Part shown: positions 33,962 to 44,007 of the stretch, piece after piece
Layout of the letters: the number at the start of each line of letters is the position of its first letter
How positions within the stretch are numbered: position 1 is the stretch's first letter
Assembly (NCBI GenBank): GCA_037953745.1
Contig: JBAKBP010006545.1
Location: 1-64,000, forward strand
Origin: Lithodes maja
Lineage: Eukaryota; Arthropoda; Malacostraca; Decapoda; Lithodidae
Direction: 5' to 3'
Length of the DNA stretch: 64,000 nt
Notes under the pieces: model-generated
Told to the model about the DNA's origin: nothing
Database searches by the model: none
What the model saw: the letters and a program-made list of their open reading frames with translations, nothing else
Translations under genes and position numbers: made by a program

Positions 33962-34040
33962 GGAAAGCCCGATCGTGGCCATGGCCTTCCTCAGGGACTC
34001 TGGCCCGTTTGGCCAGGCAGCTTAGGGAACAACAACAACC
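33962..34040 (+). mobile_element. Jockey-like LINE 3' tail with (CAA)n
   Basis: The ~70 bp after the stop codon run into GGCCAGGCAGCTTAGGGAAC and (CAA)n. This end is nearly identical to that of the CAA-tailed retroposon copies. Confidence 0.75.
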
Positions 34041-34079
34041 AGCCTGCTTCACCCCTAGGTAAGCAGTAAGGATTTATGT

Positions 34080-34250
34080 AAGGTTGTCTCCCCTAGATGG
34101 GTTGCCGACCAAGGCTGACGAGTCCCATCCACCCGGATGTGTAGGGGCTGTCTCCCCTATATGGGTATAGCTACTAAGGCTGACGAGTCCCATCCACCCG
34201 GATTTTTAGCTGGTTGTCGAACAAGGCTGACGAGTCCCATCCATTGCATA
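34080..34250 (-). repeat. three ~60-bp units, 5' part of GATA retroposon type 1
   Basis: Three copies of AAGGCTGACGAGTCCCATCC spaced about 60 bp, matching on the minus strand the 5' units seen at 1520-1640. Confidence 0.7.
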
Positions 34251-36044
34251 TACAATAATAGAGATTAAAATGCATGGACTCGGTGATAGTTATAGATGCG
34301 GTGTGATCAACACAGTGGTTTACCTAGTCAAAGACGAGGTGTAGGCCTAACATGTTAGAGAGTGTTAGCTACAGTTCATATTACGTTCCATTAAGTCATA
34401 GTACTGTATAGTCATTAATTTTATTATTATTTGTTTTTACTTCTACTGTGCCTCAAGAAAAAATATAGGGACATTCAAAAGCGGCAAGCCCTAGCTTACA
34501 CATCCAGGAGGGAAAGGGATATAATTTTAGAAAACATATCCTATAGAGGAATCACCATACAGCCTTATTGAGAGAAGCTCTGCAGCCACATGAAAAGTAC
34601 TTCTTGAACAGCCTTATGAGCAGCACTTTGGAGACAACAGACTTCCAACTTCCAAGCCAACCTGGGACTGGAAAAATCAAGTCTATAGAAGGCAAGTATG
34701 TGAAATGTTGCCATAAATATATACTTAACTTAGTCTAGAACACAAAATATAGACAATATATTGCTCTATATGTCCCAATGATTCATGAATTGTCTTTAAT
34801 ATCTCCCTTATGATACCTTTTATTAATGTATCCCCTTTATATCCACTCATCGGCTTATACCTATTATTGTGGCTATAATTATACTATTGTATGCAGTTTA
34901 AGAGACATTATAACAGTATGTTATTGGAGTCCTAGAGTTGATTATAAGCCAAAGAAAATTGTCTATTGGTAAACAGAATATAATGAAAAGTACGTCTATC
35001 GATCATAGTGCTGAAGGGGTTAATCACATATGTATGCTATCATTGTTCCTATATACATTATGCTGCCCGAGATACAATAATGGTAACCACCAATAGCTAC
35101 TCAAATAAGCGGAAAGTTATCGCCTAGCGAAACAGTTTTCCGTTGACAATACTGTTGCTGACTAAGCACACCGCATTACAAGTGACGTCACACGTGTCGC
35201 GTCTCTCCATGGTCAAGTTGCTTGACAAAGATACAATATCGATCCGTGATACAATTTGATTTGCATTGTTAAATTATACATAATATTAGACTTCATCCAC
35301 ATTTTTATGGCACAATAATTGGTAAGCGACATGCAGGTATATTCATAATAAATTATATTTGTCATCAACAGTGTCATTGATAATATACATTTAATAATAT
35401 TGATCTGAATCCGTATTGGATTGCAATACGAATCGAATACCATTTACATTCATAACTAAAATCGGCCATTTTGATCTGTGTCCACAGAGGGTAAGTTTGT
35501 TAAATAATTTCTCTAATTTTTTGCCTATATAATATAGGTATTATTTAAGGAAATTGGCCGAAACTAGTGAAAACAATACTCAGTGAATAGTTATAAAGTA
35601 TATGAAGACTCAAGATAGTCTGACAGTCATTCATATGATGACTAATGTAAGGGCATTTGCCTGGGGCCCAGGACAGGCCAGGGCACATCTCTGATTCTCT
35701 GTTCACTTTTAATTTAATTTACTTGCTTAAATAAGTAAGTATAGGTAAAGCATATTCACTGGAGTCTTCTATTCACCAGCTGAGCTCTGGAATTCTCCCT
35801 GAATCAGTCTTTCCCTCATCCTATGATGTAAATTGAATGAGTCATTCTGCATAAGTTCAGCATAACTTGGCCTACAACTCCTGTCCTGTTATTTTACGTT
35901 TTATGTATGTTAATGATTTGTAAGTGTGTATTTAATGGGAATAGCCGAACTAAACATTTGATAAAGAACATTGTAGCCTAGATAGGCCTATGCGAGCCAA
36001 GTTTTGGCAAAAGTTGGGGCCCTGGGGGATGGATGTAGCATGTA
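34251..36044. other. no recognised feature
   Basis: AT-rich, no supported gene. A GC-richer stretch at 34490-34700 has no clear frame. Confidence 0.45.
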
Positions 36045-36245
36045 GGCAGGCTAGTTACCACCTACCGGGTGTACCAGTACCACTACCGAGTACCGACATT
36101 ACGACATACAACATAAATCATCTTACTTGAAGTCGTCTAGAGGTCCCGTCCTCACAGTCGTGGTCCGCCACCGCTGCGGTATAAATACTTAGGCTATAAT
36201 AAAGTAAATATTTAGGCTATAGGCCTAGCCTAAATCTATAATACT
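36045..36245. mobile_element. GGTGTACC-family small DNA element, carrying a LINE tail
   Basis: Shares ACCGGGTGTACC, ACGACATACAACATAAATCATC and ATCTATAATACTAGGTT with the element at 50092-50327. At 36117-36179 it is interrupted by the 3' tail of the LINE seen at 3449-4018, and its end is interrupted by the CAA-tailed retroposon. Confidence 0.6.
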
Positions 36246-36248
36246 AGG

Positions 36249-36729
36249 TTGTTGTTGTTGTTCCCCAGGCTGTCTGGCCGAACAGCCCCAAGGTCTCGAG
36301 CAACGGAGCAAGGCCAAGGCCATAAACGAGCGCCCCCACAAAATCCTCCCTGCTTACCACTAACAAAGCCCGGGTGACCGAAGCGGCGAAGCCACTCCAA
36401 GAGTCCAAGGCAGGGTGCGGAAACACCCGGGAAACCAAAGCCCCACCCAAGGCCCTGTGCCCCTCAGCAATTATGAAGGGAAAGTTGAGAGGTAAGGGAA
36501 AAATGTGACACTTTGGCTCCCAATCTGCCAATTTCTAGCCTCTAGGTTGGCAGTAGGGAGGTCAATCCACGGAAAAGACGCCGCCACTTGAGATCTAGGA
36601 CTAGAAGATATATAAGTAAAAGGAACAGTCAGAGTAAGCTATGGGTATGGCAGACTCGCAGACTCGCAGAGATCGCTCAGTTCTCACTCGACACAAGCAT
36701 AGACCAGCCCATCACCACATGACTAGAAC
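36249..36729 (-). mobile_element. (CAA)n-tailed retroposon, near full length
   Basis: Reverse orientation; (GTT)n at 36249-36261 is the tail. Body matches 53126-53545. One short stretch (GACTCGCAGACTCGCAGAG, about 36653) is a local duplication. Confidence 0.8.
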
Positions 36730-36779
36730 CCATACATTAACATAAATATGTCTTATTTGGACTTTTTGTAATCTTTGAA

Positions 36780-37530
36780 TCATTTCTAATGTGATGGAAT
36801 TGAAAAATATAATATCGGATATTCACCAATTTCACCCTTATTGTCTGGTGACGTGAGGTCATCATCCGACACGTCATCCTTTGTCGGACACCGTTAAGAC
36901 ACATTTCGGAAATATTCGAGATATCAGAGGACGGTTATGACGGACGTTTTCCGAATAGGCGAATACTTATATAAAGTCCGACAACGTCAGAGACTGTCGG
37001 AAATGTCCGAAATACGGAAGTGCATGTCCGAGTCGCCGAGAGGCTGTAGCCAGTCCGACTTCTAGAGGTCCGAGATGGCGATGGTTTACTGTACTGTGAC
37101 TACTGTCATTGTAGGATCTGAATTTGTTCCATCTTCCAAAGTTTGGAATTTATCTAGTTTTACACCGGGTCGAAACCATCGATATATTATTTAGACAAAT
37201 ATGTTAGTTAGGTCATGTACTTCATTGCCATATATTTCCACCCCGTCGGTAATTCATTATAAAAAAATACCTAAATCTCTATATAAACAGGGAACGTGAG
37301 CTGGGTTTAGACCGTCGCAGAGACAGGTTAGTTTTGGGTTAGGTTAGGCTAGGCGGCTAGGCCGCTAGGCTAGGTTCGGCTAATTTGTATGCATTTTCCG
37401 ATGGGGTTCATAAAAAAACCCAAAACAAGGAAAAACAATAAAAAAATACTTGTAAAAATTGTCCCCGGTGTAAATCAAGATATTAACCCAAAGTTTTAAT
37501 AAAATTGTAATCATGGTCTTTGTTTTCTAG
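36780..37530. other. region with dense TCCGA/TCGGA words, no gene seen
   Basis: 36860-37070 carries many short TCCGA and TCGGA words in both orientations, ending near a short frame at 37076 (MAMVYCTVTTVIV...). A promoter or a decayed DNA element are both possible. 37330-37380 is rich in TTAGG/CTAGG words. Confidence 0.3.
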
Positions 37531-37700
37531 GCAACCAAGACTCGCAACCTTTTGCTGTAAGTGACTGTGACAGATCTGCTGACTGCTGACCTGCCAGCTG
37601 CTACCAAGCCCCAATCTTGCTCACGCACCTAGACCAACGCGGACTATTACAGCTGCTGCTGCGCTGCACAGCATCTCCATCTCCTAGTCAGTCCAGCTGG
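37531..37700 (+). other. possible non-coding exon
   Basis: An acceptor-like TTTGTTTTCTAG precedes 37531 and a donor-like CAGCTG/GTATGT follows at 37701. The enclosed sequence is GC-richer than its flanks and has no long frame. It could be a 5' untranslated exon of a gene to the right. Confidence 0.25.
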
Positions 37701-39300
37701 TATGTTTTGAAAATCTACACTGCAATTATCTTTGTATTTTCTTAAATTTCTCTTCGGTAACTTGTAAATATATTTCTTTGCGCAATAATCTAAAAAAAAT
37801 CTGTCAGTATTTAATTATTATGTTCTCTCCACCAACCAACTTTACTCCTAATTTCCTAAACTTGATTAATGAAATTAACAAACAAAATAATTTAGATCAC
37901 AAATGTCTTTTCCTTAATTTTTGTCTCTAAGCTGAATATTGTTCTTGAACAGAATGCTTTACACACTTTAGTACGGTACGGTAGCTACAGTATAGTACTA
38001 GAAATGGATATGCATGTTATATTTTTGCTTGAACGTGTGCTGCTGCGTCTTCTGATCATGATTGAATTTTGTGTACATCAACTGTATAGCTTCTACAAAA
38101 TACTGCTATGTATAATGTGGAGCATGCATGCTATCATGGGATATGGGTGATATTGCTTAAGCTTATTTATTTATTATTTATAGTTAAAATTATGTCTTTG
38201 GAAGTGATATAATGACCAAAACAATGATATTTCATGTTAATCTTCTTGTATTCCTTCTTATGTTCATTCAAGTCTTCAAATAAAATTGCTCTGGTTTGAC
38301 ACCCTACTGCAAATGCATAGACAATTTTATGTATTTCATATTCATTCTAGTTTTAAGCTACTGTAAATTGTCCCAGATTGAAACAATGGTGATAGGTTTG
38401 CAGGTCAGCAGTTTATTTTGTTGTGAATTATAAATACTGTACAATGCTTTAAATACTAGTCTTATAATAGCAAAGTCATAGTACAATATTTTAGTCAGCC
38501 TTATTCAGTACCGGTACTGTATTTCCTTTTTGTTTCTATTGGCAGCATATGTCTATCCTCCATAGTACCGGTATTCAATTACTTAATGAATTTTAATGTA
38601 CCTGATTAAGTGCCATATGTCCCATCACAAATGAATTTTAATGTACCTGATTAAGTGCCATATGTCCCGTCACAAATTAATTTTAATGTACCTGATTAAG
38701 TGCCATATGTCCCCTCAGCCCCTGTTGCCTGGTCAGGGGATTTCAATTATGTTCAATGTTAGTAACTTTGAGGGTCGGGGCTCAGGGGATTGGTATGATA
38801 TTTATAATTATAATACAAAAAAATTAATGGTCAATGTAAGGAGTCGCAAACATTTATCTATTATACCGTAACTGATATACCCCTTTTCATATTACACCAT
38901 TGAATGTAGTACTTATGTATATTAAAATTGATTTGGTCAAGACAAATTTGGCATCCCTTCAATTATAACAAAACATTTAACATAAGAATGGGGTTTATAT
39001 GAAACAAAGTTGACATTTATGTAAGGTTAAGTGTTGTTTTGAACTGTATAAGCATCCTGCTCATAGAGCCATGTTTATTATGATATTCAGATAACAACAA
39101 TTTTTAAGGGTAAGGAATCGAAGTACTGTACCTGTATACTTAACTTTTATCATTTTGGATATATACTGATGGTGCAGTACAGTACCGTATATGATGTAGG
39201 AATATCTTTACTATATTGTACTTACTTTATGAAGCAAAGGTGTTATGATTATATAACACTTGTATAAGCATCCTGTTCATAGAGCCATATTTATTATATT
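37701..39300. other. AT-rich region; 45-bp triplicate at 38586-38720
   Basis: Three tandem 45-bp units (TTTTAATGTACCTGATTAAG at 38591, 38636 and 38681). Otherwise no gene or repeat recognised. Confidence 0.6.
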
Positions 39301-39302
39301 TA

Positions 39303-40285
39303 CAGTAAAAGTCCGTTAATCCGACGACCGATGATTCGAATCTCCCAATAGTCCGAATTTTTCAATTTGAGGCCAAATCCGAATTCTCCCAATGGTCCGA
39401 ATTTCAAGAAGTTGGTCCGAATTTCAAGAAGTCCCAAAGTCCCCTTTTTGAGGCATTAGGCCACTCAAATGACACATAATGGAGCACACACATATCATAT
39501 GTTCATGAATTCACTTTAAAAGTTTACCATTGTCATTGTAGCCTATTACCTACTTCAAAACATTCAGATTAATGGTCAAAGGAAGCTACTGATATAAACG
39601 TAAACACCTTCTTCTTCTTCCACATCGTCTGCTAGAGAGTTTGTTTTGCTCTTGAACGCATCCTTGGGACGCTCCGATGTGCTACTGGCTTGCACCGCAT
39701 TTTCTGCAAGCACATTCAGTCTTGAGCTTGAAAATGCACCTTTGGATGTATTAGCCTTGAGCTTGAAAACGCACCTTTGGACGTTCCGATACGCTACTAT
39801 TTATAGTTCAGTGATCGGAGCGTCCCAAGGGTGCTTTCAAGACAACAAGACAAGGGTGCTTTCAATACAATATAATATAACAGAGCACATCACAAAAGGA
39901 AAATCACAAAAGGAAAATTACAAGAACTTCTCAGGGAGGTGCCGTTGTTAAGGCATTACTTCCCGAACCACATCTGATCTTAAAGAGCAAGACAAACTGG
40001 CTAGTTGACGGAAGAAGAAGAAGACGTTTATATCAGCAGATTCCTTTGACCATTAATCTGAATGTTTTGAAGTAGGTAATAGGCTACAATGACAATGGTA
40101 AACTTTTGAAGTGATTTCATGAACATATGATATGTGTGTGCGCACCATTGTGTCATTTGGGTGGCCTAATGTCTCGATGTTTTCATCATACACAGGTTCA
40201 TAGGGGTAAAGTCCGATAATCCGAAAAATCCACTAATCCGAACGAGGGCCGGTCCGCTGCCCTTCGGATTAACGGAAGTTTACTG
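39303..40285. mobile_element. pogo-like foldback element with TA duplication
   Basis: Ends CAGTAAAAGTCCGTTAATCC and the complement of CAGTAAACTTCCGTTAATCC, flanked by TA at 39301-39302 and 40286-40287. A long inner inverted repeat (about 39465-39625 against 39995-40180) makes most of the element able to fold back. The centre contains a duplicated TTGAGCTTGAAAA-GCACCTTTGGA block. No transposase. The CAGT..CCGTTAATCCGA end is typical of pogo/Tigger. Confidence 0.8.
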
Positions 40286-40287
40286 TA

Positions 40288-40863
40288 TTCAGATAATGCC
40301 CATTTTTTATGAAAAGGGTAAGTAATCGAAGTATCTTAACTTGGTGCTGCATTAGCGTGCATTACTTTTACCTTAGTCATACTTTCACATGTTTATATTT
40401 TGTACTGTTTGCTATATAGTATATATCACTTAATCTTTATATTTGTTTTAAAAATTAGAACTAGATTGTTTTTCCTTGGAATTACTGCTTTGGTTAGTCT
40501 GGTGGCACAAAAGAAAGGAAAAAAAGGAAAATAATATAATTTTCATTCAGCAGAGCTAGATTTATGTTGTTATTGTAAAAATAGTGTCGTATTAGGCTAC
40601 ACCAATAATGTATTATCTTATCATTTAGCAGTACTGTACTTACAAAAGGTTTGCATACTTCAGTAAAGTGTGTATTGATAGCAATATACCATTCACCCCT
40701 GTGATATATTATTAAGTATATTTTTTACAATTAAACTGTTAATATTCAGAATAAATTACTTAGACATTGAGCACCCTATAGCTGTCTTATGAACAAGGTA
40801 TCCATATGTATGTATAGACAACTATTCTGGAAAATATATTTTATATAAATTATACTGTATATA
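40288..40863. other. AT-rich region without recognised feature
   Basis: No gene or repeat seen. Confidence 0.5.
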
Positions 40864-41996
40864 TGTAATGCCCTCGAAAATGTCCCGCACCCACAATAAT
40901 ACTAACCCGAGTTGACGTCAGGTATAGCGTAAAATAGTCGGAGATGGTAAGTCCAATAAACTCATCACGTGATAACACCACGAGACTATCACCTGATTTT
41001 TAAGAACCAGGTGATAGTCTCGTGGTGTTATCACGTGATGAGTAATGTAATGCCCTCGAAAATGTCCCGCACCCACAATAATACTAACCCGAGTTGACGT
41101 CAGGTATAGCGTAAAATAGTCGGAGATGGTAAGTCCAATAAACTCATCACGTGATAACACCACGAGACTATCACCTGGTTCTTAAAAATCGGACTAAGGT
41201 TGCTATACTTTTAGTACGTCCGTGGTAGTACAGTGGGTTAGCGCGCGGGCCTGGTGGTGATGGTTGGGTCACTAACCAGGGTTCGAACCCCACCCAAGGC
41301 ATCTCAAAACCTGTGGGTTTTTAGGGGGGTTAAATTCCCTTCAGAGGTTCGTACCCCGCGCCAGGTACCAGGAAAAGTTGATCCTAAAGGTAGCCTGGGG
41401 ATATTTCAGGAGACCATGAATTCCCTTCACACCCAGCATTTCATTGGTGGCAGCTAGGGAACGTGACCAGGTAGCTACGTGGAGCACCCGTCACGCGAAC
41501 CCTATACCAACAATATTGAGATTGCTGAGGTAATACAGCTACGATACCTTACGACCTTAAAATAGGCTAGGGACTAGCCTAGTTAAAGAAGGATGTAATG
41601 TAATGCCCTCGAAAATGTCCCGCACCCACAATAATACTAACCCGAGTTGACGTCAGGTATAGCGTAAAATAGTCGGAGATGGTAAGTCCAATAAACTCAT
41701 CACGTGATAACACCACGAGACTATCACCTGGTTCTTAAAAATCGGACTAAGGTTGCTATACTTTTAGTACGTCCGTGGTAGTACAGTGGGTTAGCGCGCG
41801 GGCCTGGTGGTGATGGTTGGGTCACTAACCAGGGTTCGAACCCCACCCAAGGCATCTCAAAACCTGTGGGTTTTTAGGGGGGTTAAATTCCCTTCAGAGG
41901 TTCGTACCCCGCGCCAGGTACCAGGAAAAGTTGATCCTAAAGGTAGCCTGGGGATATTTCAGGAGACCATGAATTCCCTTCACACCCAGCATTTCA
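40864..41996 (+). mobile_element. second LTR-like (TRIM-type) insertion
   Basis: A partial unit with an inverted piece (40864-41045) is followed by a full unit 41046-41443, a 155-bp spacer 41444-41598 and a second full unit 41599-41996, both units 398 bp. Unit-spacer-unit here is the textbook arrangement of a miniature LTR element. Flanks are ATATA at 40859-40863 and 41997-42001, a possible 5-bp duplication, though the right flank is an (AT)n run. Units are almost identical to those at 18759-26391. Confidence 0.75.
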
Positions 41997-42001
41997 ATAT
42001 A

Positions 42002-42671
42002 TATATATATATATATTTTTTTTTACGTTTTGGAAGTAGTATGTTGTATTCATGACTGAAAGAAAGCATACCGTGAAAGGGAATAAGTGAGCCACGAGGT
42101 TTGGGATCCTCTACCCAACCTTAGCCGTCTTATTTCCTGTACTATTGCTACTTGGGGGGGGGGGGGGGGGGGCGGGAGGCTAGGTATGGTGCGAAGGAAC
42201 ACGGAAGTGGTCGTGAACCTTAAGAATTGGCGCTGTCTCTGGTAGGCTACCTCCAGCAATGGGGTACTACATGCCTGAGTATATGCATGGATAGTTTTAA
42301 AAGAAGAAAAACATAACAATTAACAAAATTATGTCTTTATTAGCATAAATAAGCAGATTTGTTTGCAGTGTCTGAGCCTCCTGACTGCTCTGAAAGGGCA
42401 CAGAATGCTCTCTTTGACACCTAAAAAGTCAAAAAAATTCCGGGGGGGCATGCCCCCGGAACCCCCTAGGGCTCGCGCCTACGGCGCTCGAGGTTCGTCG
42501 TTCAGCTGATGCTACTGGATTGTGAAGTATAATGCTACTCATTTTTTTTTTTTTTGCTTTGACACCCCGGGCCCCGGACCCCCCTAGAGCTCGCGCCTTT
42601 GCCGCTCCGTCACGCTATAATGATAACAAAATAATAAACCATAATGATTTTTTTGTGGATTGACACCCTGC
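42002..42671. other. low-complexity and unassigned sequence
   Basis: (AT)n, a G run at 42154-42172, and GC-rich patches with CCCCCGGAACCCCCTAGGGC words (42440-42610). No supported gene. Confidence 0.45.
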
Positions 42672-42860
42672 GTTTAAAGCCTTTGTTACCATCAGGGGTA
42701 TTTAGAAACCTTTAGTTTAGTTACTTCAACCTCTGCAATTGTCTTTGAGTTAGCTGTGGGCAGAAAACTAATTTTGGAGAGGTAATTATAAGAGTGAGAG
42801 AACTCTATTTCTTATTGCTAATCTGGCAACCTCTGCATCATATAAGTCTGAAGGGGTTAA
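42672..42860 (+). repeat. dispersed repeat, copy 1
   Basis: Nearly the same as 59394-59580 (from AAAGCCTTTGTTACC to GAAGGGGTTAA); an inverted part is at 61345-61425. It ends in TTAA, so it may be part of another TTAA element. Confidence 0.7.
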
Positions 42861-43289
42861 TTACATTTTGGTAGATCGTACGCTTTTTTAGTCTTTAACC
42901 CTCCAACCCCGGCTAGGGAATATCGTAACTGTACTCTGTGTCCGGGGGTTTTCAGGAATTTTGGTCCAAGTTGATTCACATGTTACTCCTGAAATACATT
43001 ACACAAAGTTATAAAAAAAACAGAAAAATGTTGCACAAACCTTCATGTGTAGAATGCCGTTGAGTAGAGGTCTCTAGCCCAAGTGATTGCATAATGGTGA
43101 GCGCGGGAAGTGGAGTGATTTTTATGCGTGAAAATCATCCCACGTTCGGATGCGTCGCCTTTGCCCAGGCCCCGGCTCGTCGCGCCAAACTTTTTACCTC
43201 CCGGAGGCGATTTTATGTATTGATAGTGATGTTATTATAGTTATTTGGAGTCCAATTATATAAAATATGTGTATTAGGCTATCATTGTC

Positions 43290-43605
43290 ACTAATATTTC
43301 CCATTTTCACTCGATACCGTAGTTTTTATGAGTAATTGAGGTAGGTTATTGTTATATTAGGCACTGATTATTCGTTATCACAGGTGTTTATTATACTTTG
43401 GCCATCTAATATTAGTTCGTGTGTCACTTTCACTTTGGTAAATATGCTTGAGAGAGTGTCACTTTCACTGATAATGCTCATTTTCACTTGATACGGTACA
43501 TTTTATTAGTAATTGAGGTAGGTTATTGTTATATTAGGCACTGATTATTCGTTATCACAGGTGTTTATTATACTTTGGCCATCTAATATTATGTCATGTG
43601 TCACT
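43290..43605. repeat. tandem duplication inside the piggyBac 3' flank
   Basis: AGTAATTGAGGTAGGTTATTG and the following ~110 bp occur at 43331 and 43508, offset 177 bp, with few differences. Confidence 0.85.
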
Positions 43606-43791
43606 TTCACTTAGTTATATGCTTTGTAAACGTTTTATATACAATTTATTGTGTCTTTTTTCACTTATTTATATATGTTTTCATAATACATGACTTTTTT
43701 ATCACAATACACCTGTACATTGTTTTATTTCCACTTGTTGCCTATATACATACATATTGTCAGTCTTTGGTACTTTCACTATGATTATTAG

Positions 43792-44007
43792 TTAGTACTC
43801 CTGCTTGCTGTGGTATTCAGCAAAGCACGGTATAGCACATAGTGACAGCCGGCACTCCACACACTGCATGGTGGTCTTTTTCTGCTTCCTCGGCCTCACC
43901 TGGCTGTTCCAGCAGACATGGCACCGCCTTCTGCTAATGGTGACTCCATCTCGTTCCAGAGGCAGGTAACCGAGCTTGTGCACATTTACAAACTGTGCAC
44001 ACTGCAT
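43792..44007 (-). pseudogene. piggyBac C-terminal cysteine-rich domain, frame-shifted
   Basis: This 71-codon frame overlaps the end of the transposase frame by 22 bp and encodes a cysteine-rich domain: CHVCWNSQ, then QCVECRLSLCAIPCFAEYH, ending KQEY. Spacing of Cys and His is that of the C-terminal zinc-binding domain that recognises the transposon ends in piggyBac proteins. One indel between about 44000 and 44060 would account for the split. Sequencing error, recent decay or an unseen splice are the alternatives. Confidence 0.8.

Noticed and set aside
40859..42001. ATATA as firm proof of a target duplication
   Set aside because: The right flank is an (AT)n run, so the match could be chance; it is only supportive beside the GGTTT case.
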